This document shows, one piece after another, positions 10,147 to 23,172 of a DNA stretch of 64,000 nucleotides. Both the position numbers and the translations under genes were made by a program. The notes beneath the pieces are model-generated. The model was not told where the DNA came from. It ran no database searches and saw only the letters and a program-made list of their open reading frames with translations. Positions within the stretch are counted from its first letter, which is position 1. The number at the start of each line of letters is the position of its first letter. Source of the DNA: Arenicola marina (Eukaryota > Annelida > Polychaeta > Arenicolidae); NCBI GenBank assembly GCA_964019135.1, contig OZ025264.1, forward strand, positions 1,984,001-2,048,000, in the 5' to 3' direction.

Positions 10147-13100
10147 CTGCAAGTTAATAATTGGTTTTACGACATTCGACAGGACGAGGCAAGATTTTAT
10201 AAGCTGATGTGCTGAATACTAGTACGCAGCTGAATACGTATTTAGGTGTTTATTTGCTACGACTAATATTAAAATTCGGGTGATCTGCCCTGTTTGGAAA
10301 ATGCTATGGGTCTAGATAACTCAAAAAGATATTCAGACATTGTAATGATAATTCAAAAAAGAAATGTTCGTCGAAGGACTGATGCGAAGTTGAAAGCTTT
10401 AGGTCACACTAACAAAACAAAAAGGGCATTTCGTTCTGAAACAAAACTGTATCACAAATTAGGCCATTGCCCGTACTAGTTTTCTTTGTGTAGTTTACCA
10501 TGTTTATTATGTAACTTACCGTTGGCAGTCCCAAAATAGCTTCTACTAAAGCCATTAATGTTGATGTCCTTGGTCACGTCTGCCGTGGTGCCATGAAACA
10601 ACATTCTCTCCACGGTAGCACCGGGACAATCCGTCTGGATTCTTGTTTTACGGACTGCGTACTCCTGGTACAGGGACATGTTCTCGATCCGGGTGATCTA
10701 AATAAGAATATAATGATCCCAAAGTTGAATTTGGAACAAATGCAACACGCCATGAAGGACATATTCGACTCACCAAAATGTAACTTACGTATTTTATAAA
10801 CGTCATTTAACATATACATTTTGATATATATATATACACATGATGAATAACTCCTAATACATTCACGAAGAAACAATTCCATTACGTGCATGGCAGCTTC
10901 GGCCGACGCAAGATGCACATAAGTTTGCTTGCTGAAATATGGACACGCATGCTTGTCCTTACATATGTTCATATGTGGGTGTGGGTGGCTTAACCTCAAA
11001 ATATTGGTAATTAGGTCATCCGCTCCAGATTGAAGATATCGTGCTCAGATCGCTTGCTTGCGCCACCCGTGGCCCGCCCTACCCCATCCAACACACACCT
11101 TTTTTATACGCCAATGCGTTGGCACGATCCACCGGCGAAATAGCACTATGAAAACATTTATTCGTCTGCTATCTGATTACTAACAGTCTTACACTTTTGA
11201 TGGTATTTCTAACTCCGCCGGCCAGCAAGGTGTTTTTGATGGTGATGTAGCCTTCCTCTGAGGGCTGCACGTCAATGGGCTGCGGGATGAGGCTGTTCAG
11301 ATCCCTCGTCTTCCAGTACACGGGTACCGTCATGGTGCCTGCGATCCGGAACAAGAACATAATAATGATAGAAATACGTTAATACGCGTGTTAGAAACAT
11401 CGGTACAACTTCCCATACTGGGGTACTGTAATATTGTGTCGGCGACCCCAGAAGAAGAATGTAGCAATAGTAATTGCAACACGTTAATGTGCATTGTTAT
11501 AAACATGGACACAAGTTTAAAATCAGGAGGTACTGTCATGATTCCTGTGACCAGAGGGAAGAAGTAGATATCAATAATGGCAGTAACACGTTAATATACG
11601 CCATAGAAATATAACTTCCTTTGACCCGAAAAGAAGACGATAATTAAAATAATAATACGCTATGTATGTTATGGAAACATGATGAATCCAATATCCATCA
11701 CCCTGGCATCAGATACGTGTATACGTCACGCAACATGGTTGCGTTTAAATGAACACCTTTAGAGCATGATGCTGAAAACATTGTATGATACATCACGTCT
11801 TTGTCTTTATTATGACGAAAATTTTCGGCATACGTCGGTCGGTCGTGTTGGTTTGTGCCTTAGTGTGTCTGTTTCACTCAAAATTTTTAAGTCCTCTTGC
11901 GTCCTAAAGGCTGCACACAACGATTAGCATTCCTTAGTATCTAATAGCTAGGCAGTAGGGCTACAACATACTCGTCACAAAGGTCATATCTCCGTTAATA
12001 TTGGAGATAAAGATCTCGGGTGAGTTTCAGATTGTGCTATCCTTTGAGGCACAGTTTTCAGGTATGTATACTTTTTGATGCGTCACACTTATTTCTGAGC
12101 AAAATGAGGTCATAGGTTTTGGGGAAAACGCACTAAATGACATCTTTCAGTTTTCATATTTTTTGACACATTTAGCATCAAGCTATCGCTATGTTGTTCT
12201 AATATGACATAGAAATATGAATTGAGATGACTTGTCTCAAATCTTAGAATGTTCTGCTAAGTCACGTGACGTCTCGATGACGTCACTTTTAGTACTTATA
12301 AAAAATCGCCAAAATCAGAAAAAAGTCCCAAAAATGCGAGAGTAGCATGATATCGTGGGAAAAGTATTTCGTCGTATAGCTGCAAACTAAAACCAATACG
12401 TTCCTTTCTTACTTTCGATTCCGGGGCCGACGGCATTTCTCTATGGGACTTCCCATGTTAAAGCGCTGGATCTTTAGGATGGGAAAATGTTTTGTCGTGT
12501 ATTTCGACATCAAGCAACACCGACATTTTTTCTTTAGTTAAACATGATACATAATAGCCTCAGTGCTTACCTTATGCGATTGGAACAAAAAGTGACGGTA
12601 CAAGATATTTTTGAAAAATGGCCAATGGTGGAAGATTGTTGGTGCTAGCAGAGGCTCCCACTTACGTCCTATTCAAGCCATCACTGAAAAGCTTGCAGCT
12701 ATGGATGGATAATACTAAGCTGAGTCACAACCTGCGAACATGGTGCCATAGCCATATTACTTTTCGATATATAGTCGAAATCGTTTAACATAGGATCCTA
12801 TGGGGAAAAAGGAACTTGAGTGAATATCACCTGCATCCGCTCAAACTATTTCAGTGTTCTCCGCCACACAGTGAAGTACTATCACCATAAAGCAAGTTAT
12901 AAGAAAAATCAGGGTATCTCAATATTACGTTTAGTTTCGTGATGAGTGAATAGCGATTGTATCTATCTTAAAAAAATCGTCAAAATCAGAAAAACAAACG
13001 AGAGCTAGTAACGGAAATTAATCAATTGCTACATCACTTCGCCTGCAGTCTTCTTTGTCTTTGTCGTCGGTCTCCATGTCTCCGCAATGATGAACTAATG

Positions 13101-16100
13101 CAATTTGTGAGATTTCATCAAGCCATAGTGGAAGGACTAATGTCTCTATCGCCTTACTCTTCAAGCTAATGCGTTATGGCAGTAAATGTTGGCGCATTGC
13201 TACTTGGACGTTGTCGTGCGTCACGTCATGACGTCACCATCACGTCATGACGTCCTAGTTTTACAAAGGCCGTTACAAGGTTATTATACGTCATGGTCAC
13301 TTCCGATTTATTTGACGTTGTACCTTATATCCAGGGGCAAATGCTGCCGTGGATAATTTTTTCGCGATACTGAAATGTGTGCGTCAAAAATGACGTCGAA
13401 GTCGACGTTACCCGACAAAATTGTGAACTCGTTTCATTTTCACCTATTTAATCACTAGGTAATATTACTATAGGTTCATAAGTAGGTAAAATGAACAATT
13501 ATAAGCCAATTTGTTTCATTTAGTAAGCGTCAGTGACGTCATGTGTGCCCAATGGCATCGATGTGACAGGAATAGTTGACGTTCACCTTGCGTTAAGTGG
13601 CGTTTCGAAGTTCAATGAGCTGTAACTCGGTTAATATTTGAGCTAGGGAGCCCAGATTTGATCAATCGCGATAGAATTGCTCTAGGACGCTTAGTTTGGC
13701 CGTTTGGGGTGCACCCCACCTTGCTGAGGCTCCCATTATGAGTTAACGGCGATATCTACCGCCACTGCTTCGGGTGGCAATGGCGGCCGTTCGCTTAATA
13801 GCGACGCTAGAGAGTCAGGACCGGTTGCAAAAGTCGCAAATGTCGACTTGGGTAAGGAATGGGCATTCGCTTTTTGGCCTAGCACGCTTAGTTTGGGCTC
13901 TAATATGGCTCTGTAATTTAGCAATGATGAGTCTGAGAACAGGGATTACGGCATGACGCGTAGAAAGTCGGTATTTAGACGTGTTTACCCAAAATAGCAC
14001 CCTCTATCTGGGAAAACAGCCCGCGTTTAACTGCCGCTGTTAGATTGTGTTCATTCAGCATCAGGATCCTAAGGGTTCAATTTGGGCTAAATGGCGCTTT
14101 CAGCGAGCCCAAATGCAGCTTTCAGTGGACAATATCGGCTCGAACGCCTTCAGATATCGACTACCAGATGCATAGTTGGGGAATGGCCATCTGAATAATA
14201 CAAACGGTGCGTTCCAATCTTACTTCCATTTCCAGCAATGGCGGTAGTAAAAGCACGGTTTTATCTATAAAAGTATGTTAATATCGGTTCATACAGTCCG
14301 CTGCCCCCAATTTGCCCTTCATTAGGTCTAAAGTGCGTAGGTAGCAAGTTAAGGGCGTTATTGAGCCCAAATTGGCAATTGAAGGTCATTTTTAGCCCAA
14401 ATCGGCCGCTGAATGCCGTAATTAATCCAATCTGCCCACTTATTTAGGCCACCGCTACCATCACTGTGACTTCATAAATAGTTATAACAAGACAGAAAGG
14501 GCCATTATTAACACCGTTCATCTATGCCTCTGATATAAATTTTGGGCCACGCCTTGACGGCAAAACGACGCTTTTCTTTTCAAATTAAATTCAAACCAAG
14601 GGACTCGGTATGTGCAATAGCTAAGCTACTGGAATGAAGAAATAGCCTTCGTTTGAATTAGTAATCATCGTATAACGTCGCGGTTTGGTTCAGCATGTTT
14701 CAAAAGACACGCTGAACCAAAGTCGATTTTCGTCATCATCAGTGTCCTATTCTTCTTGTCTTAACTGTCACCCACCTTGCATTGGCTCAGTAATTTTTTC
14801 TTCTGAGGTTGCACCATCAGTTTCACCCTCACCAGATACAAGTTCTTGGTTCTGAGCAACGAACGCCTGGAATACAGATTTTCAGGATATATATAGTAAA
14901 ATATGGTGCATTTGCGAAGTTGCCGGCTTTGAGCATGATATCGATATATGTGGAGCCTTGCTTAACAAGTTGGTGCCACGCCAAGACAACCTTAGCTCGT
15001 ATTACTCTTCTGTGTTTCCACGCTGATATTATCGAGCTATAACGCCTCAAATAGTAAAAGGGAACACTTTTTCCACTTGCTTTAGCACATGCCGGTTTAA
15101 ATTCGGGGAGCGAGGAAAGTGACGTCAAGGGGGAATACAAAGGCATGCGCTATTGTATTGAGATTCTCTTCTCCCTGCTCATTGGCTTAAACTCAACGAA
15201 AGGCACTCAACCACGAGAACAATACACGCCATTTAGAACCGCTACTAACGCGCTGCGTCAAAGTTCACCTGTCAAGCTTGTGATATCATTGGGGAATTTC
15301 TAAATCACGCTCAGATGCAATACTACCAGAATTAACCCGCCGGATCTCACTTTTGCTAATTTGACGAACGCGTTTATAGTGATATCGTGCAATAAAAACT
15401 ATTAGCTCCCATTAGAGCAGCCTACCTACATGCGCCGTCTTATAATTTCATATTTGAGAATGAAGACTAAAAGTATCTCAAAATTATAATGCATATGTTT
15501 TATATTTCGGTCGACATCACACAGAATACCGGACAGCGAACAGGCGCGCAGGGATATAAGACCGGCCACCAACTTCTGCTCCGGTGACCAAATTGCTTCT
15601 CTCTGGATAGCCCATAGGCTTTTAGGATTTAAATTCAAGACAAAATATAATATTTGACATACAAAAGGTTGGTGACACAAAAAATTACAGAATATATATC
15701 TTTAAAATAAATTCTTATTTTGTTGTCTTCCCTAAACTAAGTTAACTCTGAACTAAGCAAAATCGTGGCAAGCACACTTTCATATTGTTCATATGGAGAT
15801 AATAATACAACGAACGGTTACTTCGGCATTTACCACTTTGCAACTAGATTGGGCTGGTATATTATCTCCTGTCTTGCACACCCGTCATGGCTGTTCCTAA
15901 ATGCTCGTTACTGAATCAGCACGACATATTTGTGGCAAAAGCAGTTGGTATTGTTTAATGCAGTGGTAAACACCTTCTATAAATAATCCACATTGTATCG
16001 ATTAAACTGCGCAATATCACGCGAGTGATATATGTTTGCTTATGAATCGAAATTTCAGAAAGATGAAGTTTGCCCAATAATTGCGATTTTCGCGCCCGTA

Positions 16101-19100
16101 ACCCATCCTCACGGTGGTTTCGAGTACATTGGGCACCAAATATACACATTTCATGCACCATCACACTGCCGTGGCGTAGCTAGCGTACGCATTTACGTAC
16201 AATTGCGGAAAATTGTCCATGACCACTGTTTTGGGGCGGATGGTGATCATTAGAACGTCTTCTCCCTGTAAGCCACTCTTGCAGACTTAATACTCTTAAA
16301 TTCATCACTTATAGAACCACACTCCGCGGCCTCGGTTCCCGGTCCAGCTAATTTTTTCAGATAGCCACCAGGCTAGCGACTTTCCTTGGCCAGGGATTAT
16401 AGTCTTTTCGCTTTTGCTGTATGCCGTATCGTATTGTTGTTTTCCTGTTCGAACTAAATGATGATTCTCTCTCTCTATCTGTGATGACGATAACACGCAG
16501 TGAGACCGGTCGCAATCACAGCGAGTTTGTATTTGATTGTATTCATAATCTGACGACGCGCCAAATGTGGAGGGAGAACTGATCAAGCCTTTCATGTTAC
16601 TAAATAAGAAGTTAATAATGACGTAAGGGACCCACCATTAGAATCTGTAAATAGTCAGCGGCTAGAAAATTTAGAATATATATAAGTAGTTTGTTGGCGA
16701 GACTTCGAACAAAATAGCACGCTACCAACTCTAAAGCAAGAACAATTATTTGCTTTGGCGAAAACACTCATATTCACACATAAACACACATATGACATTG
16801 CACACACTATGCATTGCATACTATAACAACGTAAATATATGAGTTATCATAAAAATAAACGCACTTTTTGGCTAAACACTGTGTTAATGATAAAGTCATC
16901 AAGGTATGTCTATCTTTACAAATGGAGAAAGGTTCATGTAATCTTGACCTTTACTGTTTCTGTATTTGAAATGTTTTTAACACATTTGAAGTGCATGGAT
17001 AAAACTCGAATAGTGTCGTCAGTAGCACCATTACCTGGATGACATTTTCGTCTGAAGGGTGCAGAACAAAGTGGACGTTATCCACCGATGTCCTGTGATG
17101 TCTATGGAAGAACAGCAGCACCTCGCTGTGCAGGACTCTAGCACAGTACTCTGGTGGAGTATGCAGACCCCCGGCACCGATAGCAGGGAAGGCTATCGAC
17201 TCCAGGTTCAGTACATGGGCGGCTTCCAGACACTTTTCCACCACCTGACCCATGTTCTGCGGAGAGAAACACTGGCGAGAATGCTTTATAACATCAATGT
17301 GTGCATACGAATGGAACGATGCAAGTTTGGAATCACTAGGTACTGTTACAATCGCACTTAAATAGGGTTTTTGTATAGTGGACTTTTGGAAATAAAATTC
17401 TGCAGCTGTGGAAACTCCCACAATAAAAATACATCCTTGTAAACCATGCATTTATCCTAGGATGCAAGTAATGTAAGTCTCAGCGTCTTCGCCAAGCTTA
17501 AATGTTCAAGTGTTCATTTATTTCAATTTAAGAGCCATAATAAATCACATACTGATAACATTCTTACAAGTCGTGTTATACGATTCTGGTCTTTTAGATC
17601 TAGCATTGTTCTCGAGTAAAACGCAAAGTCAAGTTGGGATAAAGTAGGGGCTTCTTTGATACGTGAAGCTACATGTACTATACGTTGGACGCCAATACCA
17701 ACCTCCAGACTCTCTCCTTCTGGACCATCCCATTGCTTTACGATACCGTGAAATATATATGTTGCTGGCAGGCTTCCGCCGCTGGTTGCTATAATGTTGC
17801 CCGGCTCTGAAGTGGTTGCAGAGTTCTTGCACTCTTCTTGGATACCAGGTCCAGCGGCCTTCAAGATAGCCGCCGAAACACCGCCAGCAGAAAGGTCAAG
17901 GTTGGAACGCGTCGTGTTGACTATGATGTCAACCTAAATAATCAGATTTCAAGCACTTTCTAAATGACAGACTTGAATTTCACCTGTAAAGCAATGTCTG
18001 TTATGTATAGTGAGTGAAGTTGCCGACAATTGATGACATCAACGACAAATACATTGTAGCGTCGATGACAAAACATCACTAATACCGTGTAACACATTTA
18101 AAGTCCATCTCCTAGTTCCTATATTACTTTGCAAATATTTGATATATTTGCACTACATTAAAGAAATCCATATGCGCGAAATTTATTCGCCAACAATATT
18201 AACCATATTAGCCATTATGTCACGGTCCTACCTACAAAAGTGAAGGATTTTGTTCATTGATTCGTGACGTCACAAGATGAAGCGGTTATGTTGGGCAATA
18301 CGGTAAACTCATGTCTTTGAGCATGGCATCTATAGGATGGTCAGCGTCCTTCCGCATCGAAATAGATGCCGCGAAAGGCACAATATTATCTACGGCAAGC
18401 ACAGGCTCAAATAGGCACCTGTTAGCTATCTAGTCACAGTATATTGGTAAGACACTTTGACATTTTTGTATTTTTCCGTATCAATAACGGCGTTCAGTAA
18501 ACGTGGCGTACTACAGCCCGCTGAATACCCAATGTCTGCGCTGGCCTTGCAGTGTTGCCGACGGCCGAATTTCAATGACAAGCCGTAAACCATAATTATC
18601 GGCAATGGGAAAACGGCTATCGTTTTCGATAGATCGAGTTATCTTGTTCAAAGTAGGAAATTGATGAACACATATGCAATGTTTGTTAACATCATACTAC
18701 TGTTGCATATGGATGATTTTATGAGCAGATTTATCCATTTGACCTCAACTATCAAGGTTATAAAAAATGATCACTAACTGATTTAAATAAAGCTTCGAAA
18801 ATAAATAACATTATAAAAATTGTACTAACTTAAATATTCTGCCACTAGGTAAATCCTCAATGATGCCATAGCTTTAGTTTCGTAAATATGTGATGTCAAA
18901 TAATGTTTACCTACATTTTTGTCTGTGATATACTACACATAGATATAGACCTAAGCCTGCGAGAAAAATAATATTTACGGCACATGTATTTTCATCAAAG
19001 ATTAATTTATAGAATCTAATGCACTATAGTAACTGAGCAGAGATTTGATTTTTTTTTTATATGACACCCATTTATTTCCTACCGCACACAATATTTATTA

Positions 19101-22100
19101 ACCAGGGAACGTACCCTTGTCAAAACTGTAGTTGAATACAGGATAAATAAGACATGAAATTGACATAACAATATATGGAATATCTATTGGTGTTTCCTTG
19201 ATCCCTTGATTGTTATTTCTGATGTTTATGCGGGTTAACACCACTCAATATCCACACCACACCCAATTTCATAACATTATTGGAATCCTTATGTGTTAAT
19301 TGTTATGGATAATTTTAATAGTTGTTTTGTTCTTTCGTTTCTTCATTGTGCATTATATGTCACATATATAGACATCAGGACAAAAGTACCTATGATTGTT
19401 GGTGTGATTTAATCAAAATTAAAAGAAAATGTTGTAAAATTTTGTGAAGTATGAATCTCATATGTTTACCTTTACTTAGTGTTTGTATCTGCTACGGTTC
19501 TATCATTTTCCAATGACATTTGAAATATATGCAGGTTTTATTTTAAACCATATGTTGTCAACATATATATATATCAGAGTATGTTCAGATTAATGTTGAC
19601 AGAGTTAACATCGTGAAAACGAATGTGAGTAAGCCCAATATTGAGAAATGTGTTCATTGTATAACAAACGAAAACTGGGATAATATTTTAGAGACACCAA
19701 GCACCCAGGAAGCCTATACTAAACTGCACAGTTCAGTTTCTCTTATACATGAGAAATGTTTTCTTCTCACTATCTCCAGATCTAAATACCAGAACAGAAA
19801 AGCCTTGGCTCAGTGCAGGATTAAAGAACTGCATATCTAAAAAAAATAGACTGTATTGTAGATTTATGAAAAGACTAAAAACCAAAGAATCTGAGCAAGA
19901 TTATAAAAACTATATAAATAAGCTTTTATCCACTGTAAGAGCGGCAGAAAAAACATATTATCAATCCACCATAAAAGCCAATCAAAACAACTTGTTTAAG
20001 ATGTGGTAAACAATTAAAGAGGTAGTAAACAAAAAACAAGGTCAGAAGTTCCAAACGACATTTTCGATAAGAGGAGGACTGACTACAGATAGAAGTCAAA
20101 TTGCTAATGAGTTTAATAACTACTTTGTTAATGTTGGCAAATCTATATCAAAAACAATCCCAAGTAATGGAGATTCACCACTCACGTTTATGAAAGATAC
20201 CAATACTAAGTCGCTTTTCCTTGAGCCAGTTACTAGTAGTGACGTCCGCAACGTCCTTGCATCCCTAAAGAACAGCTCACCAGGATGGGACTCGATAACA
20301 GCCAAAGTAATCAAAAGATTATAGATCCCTCACCGAACCCTTAACTCATGTAATTAATCTCTCACTTGGTGAAGGGATATTTCCCGAAGAACTGAAACGT
20401 GCAAAAGTAACACCTATCCTGAAAGGGGGAATAGTAAATTATTTACTAACTACAGGCCAATTTCAATTCTTCCAACATTCTCTAAAGTGTTCGAACAGCT
20501 GATGCAGAAACGTCTAATCAACTTTATTAACAGGTATGACTTACTTCACAAAAACCAAATTGGTTTTAAATCACTCTACCTTGGCCCTTTTACTTCTGCA
20601 AGATTAACTAACGACTGAGAAATGGACAAACTGCTGTTGGTATATTTCTTGATTTCTCGAAAGCCTTCGATACGGTTGACCACGATATATCGGGCAAGGA
20701 TATCAATAAAAGATTGAAACGCTTAATGGGGAATAATAGCACATACAGTATTGGTTACAAATTAATAAGCTTGCTCTCAATCTCGATAAAACTAAATTCA
20801 TGATTTTTAAATCCAAGCGAAAGAAAATTAGTATTCACAGCAGTGTCATCATTTCTGGCGAAATTGTTGTACAAACTACTATCACGAAATGGATTACTTG
20901 AGAGTACAATTAGACTGTGACCTTTTGTAGAAACAACACACAGATTATATTAAAAGTAAAATGGCAAGGGCGCTTGGAATAATCACTTGTGCAAGGAAAA
21001 TGTAACCAAGGACATCCTGCGGATTTTATATAATTGTTTTGCATCTCCATATCTATCATATTGCATTGAAGTATGGTGAGCTTCGTGTAGTAGCTTTCTA
21101 ACCCCTCTTATGATGATAAAAAAAGCAGTTCGCATATTGTCTGGAGTTAATAAATGGGCCCACTCAGCGCCGTTATTCGTAACTAATAAGATTCTCCCGC
21201 TCACATCATTATACTGTTTTAGCCTTTTATCATTTATGTTTAAGCAATACAATGGATTGCAACCTCATATAATAAAAGATTTGTTTATAAGAAATGCTGA
21301 CATACATAAGTATAACACTAGAAGGTCGCAGCTATGACATGTTCCTAAGCACAAGTGTCAATTGACGAAAATATCTATGAGATATAATGGGATATATATT
21401 TTTAAAAATGGTTTGGTAAGGTCAACTTTCAATCATCGCTTCACCTTTTTAAGAGAAATACTCAGGATAGTTTGTTAAACATAATTGATACGAGTAATTT
21501 AACCAATATTAATGTTATTTTGATGAGTAACTAGCCATCACAATATACTCATATCTGTTAATGAGTTAATAGAAAGAAAGAACTATTATAGCGCAACGAT
21601 TGGGCCAAATCGATATTATCTAGATTGTTGTACTACTGTTCCATATTCCGTTTTATATTTCGTTTTTTCTCTTTATCTGATTATTTAGAAACTTGGTTTT
21701 ATCATCACCATTTTGATGCAATGCATAACAGAAAAAAAAGTTGATATTGACGATTATGCACGAAATTAATAATACTTATGTCTACATTGCAGATTCTTAA
21801 TGAATATCTCCAAATATATGCATATGTAACAATTTCCATACAATATTTATTTGCTCGTATGTCAATGTCAAAAGTAGCAAAAAAAGTGTAATCCAATAAT
21901 CAAATCTAAAAGGAAATGTGTATTTGAAAGTGGTTTAGTAACAAATCTCTCGTACGGAGACTTTAACTACATTCGAACTAAATACCAACAAACACAAAGA
22001 GACAAAACTCACCCGCTCGTCTGTAATGGAACCTTTCAATGTGGTCACAGTTATTCGGTCTCCAACAGTGTAACCTATGTCAATCAACACAAATATAACC

Positions 22101-22472
22101 ATTACAGGTCTGCTAGAAGCTAGTTATCTGTAGCTAATGTGAAAGTATAACCTACAACGTGCAAAGATTATCCAATGAAAAAAACATATATCCGAAGACG
22201 TAATAATATATTAATAACATACCGTTATTACCAACACATATCTGAACAGACTTGGTCAAAATAGAGCTTAATCAACAATATATGTGTATGCACATCTTAG
22301 CATGCACGAATATGCATATGCGATATGCAAACGTTTACACGTCCTACTTAAGACAACATAAATAGCTTACCGCATAATTCCTCGTTCCGCTGACCGGATG
22401 CTTTGTCGCGATTAAACAGTTTTGCTCTCATCTTACGAAGTCTGGCCAGTGCCTCAGCGGTCGACGAATCAA
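9821..22472 (-). CDS. PARP14/15-like macrodomain mono-ADP-ribosyltransferase, copy 1
   Basis: Spliced minus-strand gene. Exons H 22371-22472, G 22013-22074, F 17703-17933, E 17035-17256, D 14776-14866, C 11193-11338, B 10520-10697, A 9821-10146 all have GT-AG borders. Their phases agree throughout, giving about 451 residues and one stop. Order: short charged helix (about 1-33), macrodomain (about 35-205: VTTLKG, VDIIVN, AGGVSAAILKAAGP, SIAFPAIGAGG, HFVLHPSDENV), acidic linker of about 30, catalytic domain (about 235-440: MLFHGT, GDGVYFAVNPAYS, CRVLTGVFCKG, SQVYPEYL). His of LFHGT and Tyr of GVYFAVN are in place. PARP14/15 relatives bind ADP-ribose through macrodomains and add single ADP-ribose units to proteins; innate immune roles are known in vertebrates and only inferred here. 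No WWE domain is seen. Further 5' exons are likely (see 22.85 kb). Introns carry a 2.9-kb repeat and a LINE. Confidence 0.8.
10520..10697 (-). CDS. PARP copy 1, exon B (catalytic His)
   Basis: Exon between TTTAG|ATCACC and AACG|GTAAGT. It encodes ITRIENMSLYQEYAVRK followed by ERMLFHGTTADVTKDI, the NAD-binding His-Gly motif of PARPs. It has the same length (178 bp) and borders as exon B of copy 2. Confidence 0.85.
11193..11338 (-). CDS. PARP copy 1, exon C (start of catalytic domain)
   Basis: 146 bp, acceptor GCAG|GCACC and donor AGT|GTAAGA. It encodes MTVPVYWKTRDLNSL and then an acidic helix and IKNTLL, the usual N-terminal part of PARP14/15 catalytic domains (aromatic/Trp, then 'Y..I/VK..'). 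Confidence 0.8.
11811..14745 (-). repeat. Large ACGTCA-rich repeat inside PARP copy 1 intron
   Basis: An inverted copy of the family seen at 36-46 kb. Its ends are ATTATGACGAAAATTTTCG (about 11813) and ATTTTCGTCATCATC (about 14728), so ATGACGAAAAT is inverted at the two ends. Inside are the ACGTCA cluster (13200-13260), a block matching 41.29-41.57 kb, 30-bp-like repeats (14.08-14.42 kb) and a subterminal hairpin at 14693-14730. The equivalent intron in PARP copy 2 is only about 350 bp, so this is an insertion after duplication. No transposase ORF was found. Confidence 0.75.
14776..14866 (-). CDS. PARP copy 1, exon D (linker)
   Basis: A 91-bp exon between ATTCCAG|GCGTTC and CAAG|GTGGGT. It encodes AFVAQNQELVSGEGE and EEKITEPMQ, an acidic linker between macrodomain and catalytic domain. 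Copy 2 has a 12-bp shorter version in the same phase. Confidence 0.75.
14867..17034. other. PARP copy 1 intron with dispersed repeat
   Basis: It holds the repeat shared with 7.6 kb (14.95-15.22 kb). The rest (15.3-17.0 kb) is AT-rich and without recognisable genes. Confidence 0.4.
17035..17256 (-). CDS. PARP copy 1, exon E (macrodomain C-half)
   Basis: 222 bp, acceptor CCGCAG|AACATG and donor CAG|GTAATG, 74 whole codons. It encodes NMGQVVEKCLEAAHVLNLES, IAFPAIGAGGLHTPPE and VHFVLHPSDENV: the helix, the ligand-binding 'FPAIG.GG' loop and the last strand of a macrodomain. Confidence 0.85.
17703..17933 (-). CDS. PARP copy 1, exon F (macrodomain N-half)
   Basis: The acceptor is ATTTAG|GTTGACATC. 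It encodes VDIIVNTTRSNLDLSAGGVS and AAILKAAGPGIQEEC, then SGGSLPATYIFHGIVKQWDG. I end it at GAG|GTTGGT (17703) because this keeps phase 0 and joins exon E without extra sequence. The frame stays open to a second donor at 17568, which would add 45 residues that do not look like macrodomain. Confidence 0.7.
17934..19599. other. PARP copy 1 intron, AT-rich
   Basis: I see no gene. It lies between exons F and G and leads into a LINE fragment. Confidence 0.4.
19600..21600 (+). mobile_element. Broken LINE (non-LTR retrotransposon), 5' truncated
   Basis: Plus-strand remains of a CR1/L2/Jockey-group reverse transcriptase. In order: the pre-RT linker (YINKLLSTVRAAEKTYYQST), NEFNNYFVNVGKSI, VLASLKNSSPGWDSI, NYRPISILPTFSKVFEQLM, FLDFSKAFDTVDHD, LNLDKTKFMIFKSK, and the C-terminal HKYNTRRSQL. 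The endonuclease is absent. The frame changes several times and the stretch between FDTVDHD and LNLDKTKF is too short to hold the YADD active site. It is dead and old, and lies in antisense to the PARP intron. Clade is uncertain. Confidence 0.85.
22013..22074 (-). CDS. PARP copy 1, exon G (macrodomain first strand)
   Basis: 62 bp, acceptor CATAG|GTTACAC and donor CGG|GTGAGT. It encodes YTVGDRITVTTLKGSITDER, the first strand of the macrodomain leading into VDIIVN in exon F. Phases fit exons H and F exactly. Confidence 0.75.
22371..22472 (-). CDS. PARP copy 1, exon H (N-terminal helix)
   Basis: 102 bp, acceptor TTGCAG|TTGATT and donor GCG|GTAAGC. It encodes STAEALARLRKMRAKLFNRD then ASGQRNEELCG, a charged helix. 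The third frame is the only open one, and its out-phase (1) matches exon G. The copy 0 homologue at 2.2 kb keeps the frame. Confidence 0.65.
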
Positions 22473-22851
22473 CTGCAATAAATGGTGGGTGGTGTACGCC
22501 CCGTGTTGTCAAAATGAAGGTCCCGGATATGACAGTGTCAAGTAATCAACTCACTCGCTTGGGTAAATACATACAGTTGTATTTGTTGATGAGCTGGCCA
22601 TATGCAGCACAGGATAATTACTGACATAACTGTGACTCCAGTTTCAATTCAAATAGTGACTTGCCCGCTATGTACCTCCGGTACAAGGAGAGATACACCA
22701 AGTAATTTAATATGTTTGATATTTCTCCGGCGTTCACTTGATCAACCTGATGTTGGTAGTTCTGACTAGTTCTAAATTACAAGTAAAGACGCATACTATA
22801 TTGCATGATTATCGCAATCATGGTAGGATTCTACTTGATACAAGGACTCAC

Positions 22852-22903
22852 GGGCTTTGGATGGGCGACTTTGCCCCATTTCTCCGCGTTGAGCGTGTTG
22901 GTT
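22852..22903 (-). CDS. PARP copy 1, exon I candidate
   Basis: 52 bp, acceptor CCACAG|AACC and donor CCC|GTGAGT, encoding TNTLNAEKWGKVAHPKP. Length, borders and frame match copy 0. It does not join exon H in phase, so a small exon between them is missed or this exon is skipped. Confidence 0.45.
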
Positions 22904-23172
22904 CTGTGGGATGAAGGATACAAGATAAGAACATCCCGCAACGCCAGAGTAAATAGCAGCATACCGGTTAATTTATTATTCCATTATACATTATAAAGCA
23001 AATGAAACCGCTATATGTGATCAAACTTGCCTCGCCATTCTACCATTGTACTATTGCATATTTTGTTTTACATTGTAACATATTGCTTTTAATTTTTTTG
23101 AGGCAGCCCTATGTTCCTAGCCTATGCTATTCGGGGTATCCTCGTTAAATAAATATGTTCAAACCAAGGTAG

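Noticed and set aside
17568-17702. Longer version of PARP exon F
   Set aside because: It is open and in phase, but the added 45 residues do not resemble a macrodomain, while the shorter exon joins exon E as the fold requires.
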